Shown: positions 19,740-29,034 of the stretch, piece by piece
Numbering within the stretch: the stretch's first letter is position 1
Layout of the letters: each line of letters opens with the position of its first letter
Source of the DNA: Firmicutes bacterium UBA4881
GTDB lineage: Bacteria; Bacillota; DTU065
Direction of reading: 5' to 3'
DNA: 64,000 nucleotides
Assembly (NCBI GenBank): GCA_002399235.1
Contig: DHDH01000016.1
Location: 1 to 64,000 of the forward strand
Position numbers and translations under genes: made by a program
Notes under the pieces: model-generated
What the model saw: the letters and a program-made list of their open reading frames with translations, nothing else
Databases searched by the model: none
What the model was told of the DNA's origin: nothing

Positions 19740-21038
19740 TTATTTCTTGCTTTTTTGTAGTTTGTCGAGGAAACGTTTATATTCAACTTTACGTTGGTTC
19801 ATTTCTTTATTCATTTCGGCGGCAGCTTTTTTAGCTTCAGCTTCTGGATCTTTACCATTTTGCACACAAGCTTGCACTGCAAAATCAACAAATCGATAAA
19901 GCACACCAGCTGTAGGAGCATAAGGAACGGCAACTGATTCATCCAATTGGGCATGGATAGTACGAACTACATTTTGAGGCATGCCGCTAAGATTATATAG
20001 AGCATCTCTAGACGTCGGTACCATTAAGGAACCAGGAAGTTTTACGATTATTTCATCAACAAATTTCTTTTGAACAGGGGTGGAACAGAACCATTTAAGA
20101 AATGCCCAAGCTTCTTTCGGGTGCTTAGCAGATTTAGGAATACCAAAAGTTGTTGCACCTGAGAAAGTACCATGATTAGTAACGCCATTAGGTCTGGTGA
20201 TGCCAGGGATTAAACCTGGTTCCCATTTACCTTTTAATTCGGGAGCTGAATTGATGATATTGGTATACATCCAATAACCATCAATCATCATAGCCCATTC
20301 ACCATTGCGTAGAGCAGTTATTCCAGGGCTTGCTGTAGGCATCTTATGTTTAGTGTATAATTCAATATACTCTTTAAAACCTCTAATTGCTTCAGGTGTA
20401 TCCATCGCACTCGAAAAGCCATCATCTTTAAAGAAGTTACCACCATGCTGAGTTATTAAAGAATAAGCTCCCCATAGAGCATCATAATTGACACTACCGT
20501 AGTGGAAACCCATTTCTATATTTTTAGCTTTCAGTTTAGGCATCATTTTATAAACATCAGACCAAAGATTGGGTATTTCCATTCCCATATCTTTGAAGAT
20601 ATCAGTACGATAAGCAGCATTCATAAGGCTAATATTTTGGGGAATGCCGAATCTAGTCCCTAGCCAATGTAGAGGTTCAGTTACAGCGGGGAATAATTCC
20701 TTTTCTAGATCATCAAACTCTTTGCCAAAAGCTTGTTTTAGATCAAGAATAGAACCTCTAATACCATATTCAACAATGCCACCAACACCAGAACTAATAA
20801 TATCTGGTGCGTCATTAGCGATCAACGCTAACATGACCTTGTTACCATCGCCCCAAGCTAATGGCGTAATGTTAACATCAATACCTGTTTTAGCAGTAAA
20901 CTCACGAGCAGTTAAGTCCCTGGCAATTTTAGTCATCTCATTGGTAAAACCTAAGGCCCATACATCGATTTTTACCGCTAAAGAAAATGAAGCTAAAATT
21001 GTGACAATTAACATGGTGAAAAAAAGTTTACGACTCAT
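19740..21038 (-). CDS. Extracellular solute-binding protein, family 1 (ABC sugar uptake)
   Basis: A 432-residue periplasmic-type binding protein resembling the maltose/multiple-sugar cluster (AWALGF start after cleavage, LIANDAPDII, GIPQNISLMNAAYRTDIF, WAMMIDGYWM, AWAFLKWFCS). The N terminus is a plain signal peptide (about 21 residues) with no cysteine at the end, so it is not a lipoprotein. In single-membrane Bacillota such proteins are nearly always lipid-anchored; a soluble form fits a periplasm. No permease or ATPase genes lie beside it, so it is an orphan. AAGGAGGGG precedes the ATG. Substrate unknown. Confidence 0.9.
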   Translation of the reverse strand: MSRKLFFTMLIVTILASFSLAVKIDVWALGFTNEMTKIARDLTAREFTAKTGIDVNITPLAWGDGNKVMLALIANDAPDIISSGVGGIVEYGIRGSILDLKQAFGKEFDDLEKELFPAVTEPLHWLGTRFGIPQNISLMNAAYRTDIFKDMGMEIPNLWSDVYKMMPKLKAKNIEMGFHYGSVNYDALWGAYSLITQHGGNFFKDDGFSSAMDTPEAIRGFKEYIELYTKHKMPTASPGITALRNGEWAMMIDGYWMYTNIINSAPELKGKWEPGLIPGITRPNGVTNHGTFSGATTFGIPKSAKHPKEAWAFLKWFCSTPVQKKFVDEIIVKLPGSLMVPTSRDALYNLSGMPQNVVRTIHAQLDESVAVPYAPTAGVLYRFVDFAVQACVQNGKDPEAEAKKAAAEMNKEMNQRKVEYKRFLDKLQKSKK

Positions 21039-21174
21039 AAATACCCCTCCTTAGAAAATAACACTCCCCTTTTACTTATTAGTTTATTGACTGAAAAATC
21101 CTTTATTGTTAGCGAAAGTCAATGGAGTTTTTGAAGGAATATTTTGCTAAGGGAAAGAGAGATCAGGTTGGCTT

Positions 21175-22902
21175 TTAAATTGCTGAGGAGAACTGAGAAC
21201 GATACAGTTCCGAATAGGCACCATTCTGGGCTATTAGCTCGCTGTGGTTACCACTTTCTATGATCTGACCTTTTTCTAATACCACAATCTTATCTGCATC
21301 TTTAACTGTCGAGAGTCTATGAGCTATTAAAAGTACAGTTCTACCTTCGCTAAGGCGCTTGAGAGCACTTTGGATGCGATACTCAGTCAAGTTATCTAAA
21401 GCGGATGTAGCTTCATCTAAAACAAGAATAGGGGGGTTTTTCAAAAAGACTCTAGCAATAGCTAGACGTTGTTTTTGGCCACCAGAAAGTTTAATGCCTC
21501 TTTCGCCGATATAAGTATGGTAGCCATTAGGTAAGGAGGTAATAAAATCATGGATTTCTGAATCTTTTGCAGCTTGCACAATCTCTGCCTCGGAAGCTGA
21601 TGGTCTTCCATAAAGGATGTTATCGTAGATACTACCAGCAAATAAAAAAACATCTTGCTGGACAAAGCCTATGGTCTCTCGTAAGGACAAAAGAGAAATA
21701 TCGCGGATATCGGTGTTATCAATTTTAATGGAACCAGAGTCAATTTCATAAAAACGCATCAAAAGATGGCATAAGGTGGTTTTACCACCACCAGAGGAAC
21801 CCACTAAAGCAATCGTTTGACCTGGTTTAACATCTAGAGAAACATCATTTAATACTTCATCACTACCAGTATAACCAAAAGAAACATGAGAAAAAGCAAT
21901 GTGACCAGAGACATCAGATAGAGTTATTGCATCTTTACGATCGACAATTTTAGGTTTTTGAGACATGAGCTGAGCAAAACGACTAAAGCCAGCCATACCC
22001 TGTTCATACTGTTGAGCAAAGTTAATTAGTTTTCTAATTGGTTGAGTGAACAAGGATACAAACAATAAATAAGTAGTGAGATCAGCGATATCCATCTGGC
22101 CTAGATAGGTGAGATAACCACCAAAGATAAGCACAGCTCCGTTTAACAGGTTAGTCATGAAAGTAAGGCCAGTATAGTAGATAGCCATGCTATGATAGGC
22201 ACCTTCTCGAGATTTACGGAAGAGATGGTTAGCATGAGAAAAACGTTCTTCTTCATATTCTTCATTAGCAAAGCTTTTGGCTACTCGAATACCAGCGATA
22301 CTATTTTCAATATCCGAGTTAATTTCCGCTGTTTTTTCCTTAACAGATAAAAAGGCTTTGGCCATAACTTGTCGATTTTTAATGGCAAAATAAACCATAA
22401 AAGGAATGAAGGCAACAATAAGTAGAGTTAGAGGAATATTGATTTGGAAAAGGTAAATAGAGGAGCCAATTAACATTAATAAAGCAATAAGAAGATCCTC
22501 AGGGCCATGATGAGCCAATTCGCTTACCTCATGGAGATCATTAACGATTCGCGACATAAGACTGCCTGTTCGGTTGTTATCAAAGAACTCTACATCAAGG
22601 GTTTGTAGGTGGCAGAAAAGATCGTGACGCATTTTAGTTTCAATTCTAATTCCAGCCACATGACCAAAATAGTCCACAATATACTGGAGGACTAAATTGA
22701 TCAAATATAAAATGAGCAGAACTAGGCCAGAAAGTAACAAAGCTTTTATATTGTGTTGGGGAATAAAGTCCTTCATTACATTTCTTGATATTACTGGGAA
22801 AAGAAGATCTAAAAGAGCAATACAACAAGCTGCAGTAATATCAAGAACAGTGAGAGGAAGTTCGTAACGGTAATAGCTGAAAAAAAGTTTGAGAATACTC
22901 AC
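21175..22902 (-). CDS. ABC exporter, fused permease and ATPase (MsbA/multidrug type)
   Basis: A 575-residue half-transporter with six hydrophobic segments in the first 300 residues and a C-terminal ATPase: Walker A GSSGGGKT (about 366), signature LSGGQKQRLAIARV, Walker B ILVLDEATSALDN and the H-loop IAHRLS. It should work as a dimer exporting a lipid, drug or peptide. Start GTG behind AGGAGA. Monocistronic on the minus strand, divergent from dacF. Substrate cannot be told. Confidence 0.92.
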   Translation of the reverse strand: MSILKLFFSYYRYELPLTVLDITAACCIALLDLLFPVISRNVMKDFIPQHNIKALLLSGLVLLILYLINLVLQYIVDYFGHVAGIRIETKMRHDLFCHLQTLDVEFFDNNRTGSLMSRIVNDLHEVSELAHHGPEDLLIALLMLIGSSIYLFQINIPLTLLIVAFIPFMVYFAIKNRQVMAKAFLSVKEKTAEINSDIENSIAGIRVAKSFANEEYEEERFSHANHLFRKSREGAYHSMAIYYTGLTFMTNLLNGAVLIFGGYLTYLGQMDIADLTTYLLFVSLFTQPIRKLINFAQQYEQGMAGFSRFAQLMSQKPKIVDRKDAITLSDVSGHIAFSHVSFGYTGSDEVLNDVSLDVKPGQTIALVGSSGGGKTTLCHLLMRFYEIDSGSIKIDNTDIRDISLLSLRETIGFVQQDVFLFAGSIYDNILYGRPSASEAEIVQAAKDSEIHDFITSLPNGYHTYIGERGIKLSGGQKQRLAIARVFLKNPPILVLDEATSALDNLTEYRIQSALKRLSEGRTVLLIAHRLSTVKDADKIVVLEKGQIIESGNHSELIAQNGAYSELYRSQFSSAI

Positions 22903-23034
22903 AAAAGGGCTCTCCTTTGCATTCGATTATAACTTTCTCTTTGTACAACAAGAGAAAAAATCCTGCAAAAAACATACCTTAAGCTAAAACTGCATAGGAT
23001 CTAGCGCCAAGACTGTTTGAGGGAGGCTTGACTG

Positions 23035-24195
23035 ATGAGACAGTCAATTATCTGGGTGCTAGTTTTTATATTGGGGACTGCAGCTTTAGCTGGACCAGTA
23101 ATTAATTCTCCTACAGGTGTTTTGTTGGATGCCAGCAGTGGCCAAATCTTGTGGGGAAAAAGTAGCGAAGAAAAAAGGCATATGGCTAGTATGACTAAGA
23201 TTATGACTTTAATCATACTTCTCGAAGCCTTACAAGATGGCAAATTTACTTTGGAAGACAAAGTTACTGTTAGTGAAGAAGCTAAAAGGCAAGGTGGTTC
23301 ACAGATCTGGCTGGAGATGGGAGAAATGATGAGTGTTAAAGATTTATTGTATTCCTTAGCGGTAGGGTCTGCTAACGATTCGGCAGTAGCTATGGCTGAA
23401 TTTCATAGTGGTTCGGAAGCGGCTTTTGTCGAGAAAATGAATGCCAAAGCCTTAGAGATGGGATTAGTTAATACTCATTTTGTGAATTGTAATGGGTTAC
23501 CCGAGAAAAACCATCGAGTCCTAGAAGGCGATCACTACTCCACAGCTAATGATTTGGCTATTATGACCTACTATGCCTATAAGCTGCTTCTTTTTGCTGA
23601 ATTAGTATCAACATATGAGTATACAGTACGTCCAGGTCAAAAAGGTCAAGTCGTTCTTTATAATTATAATAAACTTTTTTTAAAAGGTTACCCTGGAGCA
23701 GATGGTGTTAAAACTGGTATGATTGAGGCAGCAGGTTATTGTCTGAGTGCTTCTGCGCTAAGAAATGGTCAACGCTTTGTCGCTGTTGTTCTAGGTGCCA
23801 AAAGTAACTCAGAACGATACAAAGATACTGTAAGTATCCTAGATTATGGTTTTAATAATTACCAGAGCGTATTATTAGCCAATAAAGATCTTCTCTTAAA
23901 TCAAATTGAGGTAAAACATGGACAAAAAACTAAAGTAGCTTTGTATCCCAAAGAAAATCTTAGTGTTACTCTGGAAAAAGGTAGTGACGCTAAACCAGAA
24001 GTTATTTTAGAAATTAAGCAGTATTTAAAAGCACCAGTCAAAAAAGGTGAATGTGTAGGTGTTTTGAAAGCTAAAGTAGGCGAGCAAATTGTCAATGAAG
24101 TTGATGTAATAATTGGTGAAGATATTAATAAAGCAACGTTTTATCAAGAAGTTTCCCGATCTTTTCTAAAATTAATGGGAATTAATAAAGATTAA
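23035..24195 (+). CDS. dacF: D-alanyl-D-alanine carboxypeptidase, DacF type
   Basis: A 386-residue low-molecular-weight penicillin-binding protein that trims the stem peptide of peptidoglycan. Signal peptide, then the serine motif SMTK (about 52), SAN (about 112) and KTG (about 225), followed by the C-terminal PBP5-like beta domain and an amphipathic tail. In Bacillus dacF heads the spoIIA transcript; the same order is kept here, so forespore expression is likely. GGGAGG lies before the ATG. Confidence 0.93.
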   Translation: MRQSIIWVLVFILGTAALAGPVINSPTGVLLDASSGQILWGKSSEEKRHMASMTKIMTLIILLEALQDGKFTLEDKVTVSEEAKRQGGSQIWLEMGEMMSVKDLLYSLAVGSANDSAVAMAEFHSGSEAAFVEKMNAKALEMGLVNTHFVNCNGLPEKNHRVLEGDHYSTANDLAIMTYYAYKLLLFAELVSTYEYTVRPGQKGQVVLYNYNKLFLKGYPGADGVKTGMIEAAGYCLSASALRNGQRFVAVVLGAKSNSERYKDTVSILDYGFNNYQSVLLANKDLLLNQIEVKHGQKTKVALYPKENLSVTLEKGSDAKPEVILEIKQYLKAPVKKGECVGVLKAKVGEQIVNEVDVIIGEDINKATFYQEVSRSFLKLMGINKD

Positions 24196-24207
24196 GAAGG
24201 AATTTTG

Positions 24208-24246
24208 CCCCCAGGACAGAAAATCGTCACAAATAGCCTGGGGGTG
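24208..24246 (+). promoter_or_regulatory. Hairpin that covers the spoIIAA ribosome-binding site
   Basis: CCCCCAGG (24208-24215) pairs perfectly with CCTGGGGG (24237-24244). The 3' arm contains the Shine-Dalgarno GGGGGTG of spoIIAA, and the 5' arm starts 12 bases after the dacF stop (24193-24195). Inferred role: spoIIAA is opened by ribosomes finishing dacF. Confidence 0.55.
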
Positions 24247-24252
24247 AATTTT

Positions 24253-24579
24253 ATGTCAGTGCAGGTTGTTAAAGAAGGAACCACTTTGATCGCAAAAATA
24301 GCCGGTGATTTGGATATGGTTACAGGTAGTCAGCTAAAAAAGGAAGTTGATCAGAGATGGGATGAGTATGAAAAGCTCAACTGTCTTGTCCTTGATCTTT
24401 CACAAGTTAATTTTACCGATAGTACAGGTCTTGGCTCGATCTTAGGTCGTTATAAAAAAGTAAAAAGTCGCGATGGACGCATGGTTATTGTTGGTGCAAA
24501 GGGTGATGTAAAAGATGATTTGGATATTGCAGGAATTCTGAGACTCTGTGAGAACGAAAATAAGGAGAAGGGCGAGTAA
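24253..24579 (+). CDS. spoIIAA: Anti-sigma F factor antagonist SpoIIAA
   Basis: A 108-residue STAS-domain protein that releases sigma F by binding SpoIIAB when unphosphorylated. The phosphorylation site is conserved as NFTDSTGLGSILGRYKK; the usual DSSGLG is DSTGLG, which keeps the serine after the aspartate. The C-terminal end is more acidic than in Bacillus. ATG 24253 with GGGGGTG upstream is preferred; TTG 24205 is in frame but would add 16 unfamiliar residues. Confidence 0.93.
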   Translation: MSVQVVKEGTTLIAKIAGDLDMVTGSQLKKEVDQRWDEYEKLNCLVLDLSQVNFTDSTGLGSILGRYKKVKSRDGRMVIVGAKGDVKDDLDIAGILRLCENENKEKGE

Positions 24580-24617
24580 CTAAGTTAATATTTCTAAAAT
24601 TTCCTCAAGATTATTGT

Positions 24618-24660
24618 GAGGGGAGGAAGGCACTCTTTTAATTAAGGTGCTAGAGACCAA
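24618..24660 (+). promoter_or_regulatory. Possible looped-out ribosome site for spoIIAB
   Basis: The strong Shine-Dalgarno run GAGGGGAGGAA (24618-24628) is 32 bases from the spoIIAB ATG. Between them G24629-T24634 can pair with G24646-T24651 (six pairs, two G-U), leaving nine bases to the ATG. A weaker site AAGGTG (24644-24649) is also present, so this is only suggestive. Confidence 0.3.
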
Positions 24661-25095
24661 ATGACAGAAAATAATGAACTTTATATTCGGTTTCCAAGTT
24701 TGCCAGTCAATATAGCTTTTGCTCGTTCAACTGTAGCTGCGTTTGCTGTTCAAATCGATTCTTTTACCGAGGCAGAATATAATGAAATTAGAAAAGCAGT
24801 ATCTGAAGCAGTTTCTAACTGTGTCCAGCACGCTTATCCTAACGCCCCAGGTTTTGTTGAAATTAGTGTTTACATTGAAAAAAGTATTCTAAAAATAGTC
24901 GTTGAGGATCAAGGTGTAGGCATAGAAGATATTGATTTAGCAAAAGAAAGCGAATATACAACCATCCCTGGTGAAAACCTAGGCCTTGGCTTTGATTTCA
25001 TGGCAGCTTGCATGAATGAGATAAAAATTGATTCACAAATGGGCAAAGGGACTAAGATCACTATGATTAAAATCCCTGAAAAACAAGATGCCTAG
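24661..25095 (+). CDS. spoIIAB: Anti-sigma F factor / serine kinase SpoIIAB
   Basis: A 144-residue GHKL-fold kinase that binds and inhibits sigma F and phosphorylates SpoIIAA. ATP-site motifs are AVSEAVSNCVQHAYP (N box), VEDQGVGIEDID (G1) and GLGFDFMAA with the later GKGTKITMIK. The 81-base gap after spoIIAA is unusual, because the genes overlap or abut in Bacillus. The 3' end overlaps sigF by 8 bases. Confidence 0.95.
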   Translation: MTENNELYIRFPSLPVNIAFARSTVAAFAVQIDSFTEAEYNEIRKAVSEAVSNCVQHAYPNAPGFVEISVYIEKSILKIVVEDQGVGIEDIDLAKESEYTTIPGENLGLGFDFMAACMNEIKIDSQMGKGTKITMIKIPEKQDA

Positions 25096-25783
25096 CGATA
25101 TTCTGCTGCTTGCCAAGGCTATAAAAGGAGATAAAGAAGCTAGAGAACAGTTTTTGGAAGAAAACAAAGGCCTAGTTTTTTACATTGCCAAGAGATTTTC
25201 TGAAGAAGAAAACGAAGATCTGGTTCAAGCAGGTTTTATTGGGTTAATTAAAGCGCTAGACAATTTTAACCCCGATCTAGGAACAGCTTTTTCTACCTAT
25301 GCTGTGCCTCTGATTATGGGCGAAATCAAAGAATGTCTCAGAAAAGAAAAACAAGTTAACCTTGGAAGAAGAGGTCGGGATCTTTACTTAAGATATCGCG
25401 AGCTAAGTGAAGCTTTAGTGAAAGAACAAGGAAAGGAACTTCCTCTTTCTCAAATCGCTGAGATGTTAGGGGTAGATCGAGAGGAATTAGTCTATGCTTT
25501 AGAAGCAGCAAGGACTCCTAAATCGCTTGATGAAACAATAGATGAGGATAATAAGCTAATACTCAGAGATCTTATAGAAAGCAGGGATGATAGTAAAGAT
25601 ACGCGAATTTTAATTAATGAATTACTAGAATCTCTTGATGAACGAAGTCGGTATATAGTTATTCAGAGATTTTTTGCAGAGAAGACCCAGGTGGAGTTAG
25701 CTGCAGAATTACAAGTTTCCCAAGCTCAGATCTGTCGCATTGAAAAAAAAGCCTTAAAGAAGCTGCAACAATTTTTGCTCTAG
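25088..25783 (+). CDS. sigF: RNA polymerase sigma-F factor (forespore)
   Basis: A 231-residue sigma-70 family factor that directs early forespore transcription. Region 2 is visible in NKGLVFYIAKRF and DLVQAGFIGLIKALDNFNPDLGTAFSTYAVPLIMGEIK, region 3 around LPLSQIAEMLGV, and region 4 in LDERSRYIVIQRFF and TQVELAAELQVSQAQICRIEKKAL. Being third in dacF-spoIIAA-spoIIAB-sigF identifies it as SigF rather than SigG or SigB. ATG overlaps the spoIIAB end. Confidence 0.95.
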   Translation: MPSDILLLAKAIKGDKEAREQFLEENKGLVFYIAKRFSEEENEDLVQAGFIGLIKALDNFNPDLGTAFSTYAVPLIMGEIKECLRKEKQVNLGRRGRDLYLRYRELSEALVKEQGKELPLSQIAEMLGVDREELVYALEAARTPKSLDETIDEDNKLILRDLIESRDDSKDTRILINELLESLDERSRYIVIQRFFAEKTQVELAAELQVSQAQICRIEKKALKKLQQFLL

Positions 25784-25967
25784 GTTTTTTACTAGCCTTT
25801 TGAAGTAAAAATAAGATCTAGTAAAAAAAGCTTCTTTTTTGAGGAATAACACTAAATAATTAAGCTTCCAAAACCTATAGTGGTTAAAATTTCTATTAGG
25901 ATTTGTTTCGTTTAATGGAGAATCTAATTATCTGTTTGTGTCTAAAGGTCCAAGGGAGAGGATATTT

Positions 25968-26780
25968 TTGATCGATTTACACTTGCATACTACTTACTCT
26001 GATGGTACTCGCACTCCTAAGGAACTAGTTTTTGCTACTAGATATTTTGAGGCTATAGCGATCACCGATCATGACACTATAGGTGGGATAGATGAAGCCC
26101 AAGCAGCGGCTTTAGAGGCGGGTTGGGCTCTTAATGTCCTTCCGGGAATTGAGCTAAGTGCAGTTCTCGCCGATACGGAAGTGCATATTTTAGGTTATGG
26201 TATCGATTACTGTTCGGAAGTTTTATTAAAGAAGTTAAGTTGTTTAAGTCAGGAAAGAGAAGACAGGATAGCCGAGATGGTGGACAAGCTAACAAAATTA
26301 GGTTATCCGCTTTCCTTAGATGACTTACCCGTAACTGGGATTCCTGGTCGAGCCCATGTAGCACGAGCGATGGTGAAAAAAAGTTATGTTAGCAGTGTGA
26401 GTGAAGCGTTCCAAAGATTTTTAAATCCTGGGAAACCTGGTTATGTACCAAGGAGTAAGCTTAGCCCCACAGAAGCAGTAGAACTTATTCACCAAGCAAA
26501 AGGAGTTGCAGTGGTTGCCCATCCGGGATTAATTAACTTGGAATTCACCAAAGAAACCTTAAAAATAATTCCAGTAGATGGTTTGGAAGCTTATCACTCC
26601 GCTCACCAGAAAGAAGAAACTACTTTTTTTATCAACTTTGCTCGAGAGAATAATCTCTTAATCACAGGTGGTTCTGATTGCCACGGTCCACATGGTAAAG
26701 ACAAAGAGCTATTAGGTTCTATAGATCTTCCTTCCCAATACTATGAGCAACTTCTAAATTGCATGGGTTTTATTCCCTAA
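25968..26780 (+). CDS. PHP-domain phosphoesterase (TrpH/YciV-like)
   Basis: A 270-residue metal-dependent phosphoesterase of the COG0613 group; relatives include RNase AM/YciV, which trims RNA or hydrolyses 3',5'-bisphosphates. Metal ligands are in IDLHLHTTYSDGT, AITDHDT, GIELSA, GRAHVARAMV, VAHPG and GGSDCHG. TTG at 25968 is chosen because GGGAGAGG (25954-25961) sits six bases upstream and the PHP motif must be near the N terminus; GTG 25938 would add ten residues. It follows sigF after 184 bases holding an A/T-rich hairpin, so it may be its own unit. Confidence 0.85.
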   Translation: MIDLHLHTTYSDGTRTPKELVFATRYFEAIAITDHDTIGGIDEAQAAALEAGWALNVLPGIELSAVLADTEVHILGYGIDYCSEVLLKKLSCLSQEREDRIAEMVDKLTKLGYPLSLDDLPVTGIPGRAHVARAMVKKSYVSSVSEAFQRFLNPGKPGYVPRSKLSPTEAVELIHQAKGVAVVAHPGLINLEFTKETLKIIPVDGLEAYHSAHQKEETTFFINFARENNLLITGGSDCHGPHGKDKELLGSIDLPSQYYEQLLNCMGFIP

Positions 26781-26882
26781 AGGGTTGCGAGATCTATATA
26801 GAGAAATGCCTTTCCCAGGGATATTGTTTAAGCCTTCTAAAAATTCGCTTAGTTTAGAGGAGCTTTGAAGGGGAGCGGGCAG

Positions 26883-27410
26883 ATGTCTCACGACTTGATA
26901 CGTCTTAGGCAGCCAATTAAGGATGATCTAGTTCATTTTCTTAGCTGGAGCAAAGATGAGGAATTGCGACACTTAATGGGTTGGGAGTATCCCAACTGCG
27001 AAGATGAAATGACAGCTTGGCTCTTTAATAAGAACCAAAATAGAGATCGGCGTTTTTACATTATTGAATTAGCTGGTAAGCCCATAGGTGATATCGAATT
27101 ATGTAATATTTCGTGGCGCAGTGGACAGGCTGAAATAAAGATCTGCATTGCTAACAAAGAATACTGGGGACAAGGCCTAGGAAAGAGAGCATTGGAAATA
27201 ATTCTTAAAGAAGCTTTTGAAACATTTGAGCTAAGTGAAGTATACCTTCGGGTCTATGCTTTTAATCAAAGAGCTGTACATTGCTATGAAAAGGTAGGCT
27301 TTAACTTAAGAGGGATTCTTAAGCGCCGTGATCCTAATTGGCAAGAAATCTGGCTGATGTCCCTAAACAAAAACCACTATAAAAGAAGCAGATCTCTTAT
27401 GGGAGCTTAA
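26883..27410 (+). CDS. GNAT family N-acetyltransferase (RimJ/RimL-like)
   Basis: A 175-residue acetyl-CoA-dependent acetyltransferase. RLRQPIKDDL at the start, the acetyl-CoA loop YWGQGLGKRALEIIL and VYAFNQRAVHCYEKVGF are typical of the RimJ/RimL type acting on ribosomal proteins or small amines. Start ATG 26883 follows GGGGAG. Substrate unknown. Confidence 0.85.
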   Translation: MSHDLIRLRQPIKDDLVHFLSWSKDEELRHLMGWEYPNCEDEMTAWLFNKNQNRDRRFYIIELAGKPIGDIELCNISWRSGQAEIKICIANKEYWGQGLGKRALEIILKEAFETFELSEVYLRVYAFNQRAVHCYEKVGFNLRGILKRRDPNWQEIWLMSLNKNHYKRSRSLMGA

Positions 27411-27412
27411 TT

Positions 27413-27436
27413 TTACTGGCAAAGTTCAGCCAGTAA
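27413..27436 (+). repeat. Perfect inverted repeat between acetyltransferase and DUF4127 gene
   Basis: TTACTGGC (27413-27420) pairs with GCCAGTAA (27429-27436), loop of eight. No T-tract follows, so it may be a transcript-stabilising hairpin rather than a terminator. Confidence 0.45.
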
Positions 27437-27462
27437 CCTAGCGCCCTATTGGGGGTCAGATA

Positions 27463-29028
27463 ATGTTAAAGAGAATGTTCTGGTTTTGTTGTCTACTGTT
27501 TTGGTGTGCCCACATGGCTTTTAGTAGTACCATAGCTTTGGTACCACTGGATTCAAGACCAGCTAATACTTACTCACCACAGATGATAGGTTCGATGGCT
27601 GGATTTAAGGTCATTATGCCCAATAGTCTTGATTATTTTAAAAGACCAGGTGATTGTGAAGCCACAGCAAACTGGCTATTAGAAACGGATGCCGATTGTT
27701 ATATTGTCTCTATTTCTCAACTCTGCTACGGCAGTTTGATCTCTTCGAGAATAAGTGATGTTTCTATAGACAAAGCTCTAGAAAGATTGCAAACACTGCG
27801 TAGATTACGTGAAAGAAATCCTCAGAAACCAATCTATGTATTTGATACAATTCAACGTTTAGCTATCACTACCACAGATAGCTATTCAGCAAGATATTAT
27901 AGTGCGGTACACAATTGGGCGATACTTAAAGATGAAGTGGAAAATCTCGGTAGGCTCAATAAAAAGGAAGAATTAGAAGCCCTCGAACTACAAATTCCTT
28001 ATGAGATTATAGAAGATTACTTAAAAGCAAGAGAAAGGAATCACACTATTAACAAAGTTTTAATTGATATGCTACATGAAGGCGTAATCGATTATTTAGT
28101 CTTAGCACAAGATGATGCTTCTTTAACAGGCTTGCATCGAGCAGAACGAGAGGTACTGCGAGATAAAATTATTGATCTAGGTTTAGGGAATAAAGCGACA
28201 ATATTTCCTGGTGCCGATGAGGTTGGTGTCACTTTAGTCAGTCGTTTCATCTGTAGTTTTTTAGATATGCAACCTACCTTAACGGTAACTTATCGAGGTA
28301 TAGATGGTAATAAATGGGTAGCGCCTTTAGAAGATATTACTTTTGCGGAGAATATTAGAAGACATGTAGAGGCAGCGGGAGGTCGTTTAGCACCTGTAGG
28401 CGAGATTAAGTTCTATGTAGCTACGCCCGGCGGTGACTCAGAAGCTTTCACAAATTTAATCCAAGAAGAATTAAATACTGGTAAAAAAGTAGTTGTTTGT
28501 GATGTAGCGAACATAAATAGAGCAGAACCAGAATTGTTTCGAGCTTTACTGAGTAATATCGAAATAAAAAATCTCACCGGTTTTGCTGGTTGGAATACTG
28601 CGGGTAACACTCTAGGCTTAGCTTTAGGCCAAGGAATAGCATCAATAGCTAGAGAAAAGCTTTCAGGGGAAGAAAAGCAACTAGCAGAAGAAGCACATTT
28701 TGCATATTTGCTAAGCCGATTAGCTAAAGACTATTATTATAAAACTCTGTTAAGAGGCTCTATGGAATCTTGGGCTTCTTCGCGTGGTTATGATCCACAT
28801 AATCTACCTCTAGATTCATTAACACAAGTCGAAAAATATCTACAAGAAAGAATGCAACCCTATCTAAGCCAGCTATATAATTACTTTTCTGGACAAGTAG
28901 TTGGCAATAGTTACCTACCTAAAGAGATCTCTTGGCAGGTTCATTTAGTCTGGCCTAGGTTTTTTGAAATAGCCATAGAACCGGAGATTCAATTAGCAGA
29001 TCCTATTTTAGGGTTAGAAAATAATTAA
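27463..29028 (+). CDS. DUF4127 family secreted protein
   Basis: A 521-residue exported protein with a signal peptide (about 21 residues, WCAHMAFSS). IALVPLDSRPANTYSPQMIG is the conserved beginning of DUF4127, and LVLAQDDASLTGLHRAER plus FPGADEVG are further conserved blocks. The family is common in Bacillota; its reaction is unknown to me. It lies 54 bases upstream of the first SLH tether and may share its transcript. Confidence 0.85.
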   Translation: MLKRMFWFCCLLFWCAHMAFSSTIALVPLDSRPANTYSPQMIGSMAGFKVIMPNSLDYFKRPGDCEATANWLLETDADCYIVSISQLCYGSLISSRISDVSIDKALERLQTLRRLRERNPQKPIYVFDTIQRLAITTTDSYSARYYSAVHNWAILKDEVENLGRLNKKEELEALELQIPYEIIEDYLKARERNHTINKVLIDMLHEGVIDYLVLAQDDASLTGLHRAEREVLRDKIIDLGLGNKATIFPGADEVGVTLVSRFICSFLDMQPTLTVTYRGIDGNKWVAPLEDITFAENIRRHVEAAGGRLAPVGEIKFYVATPGGDSEAFTNLIQEELNTGKKVVVCDVANINRAEPELFRALLSNIEIKNLTGFAGWNTAGNTLGLALGQGIASIAREKLSGEEKQLAEEAHFAYLLSRLAKDYYYKTLLRGSMESWASSRGYDPHNLPLDSLTQVEKYLQERMQPYLSQLYNYFSGQVVGNSYLPKEISWQVHLVWPRFFEIAIEPEIQLADPILGLENN

Positions 29029-29034
29029 CAAGTG

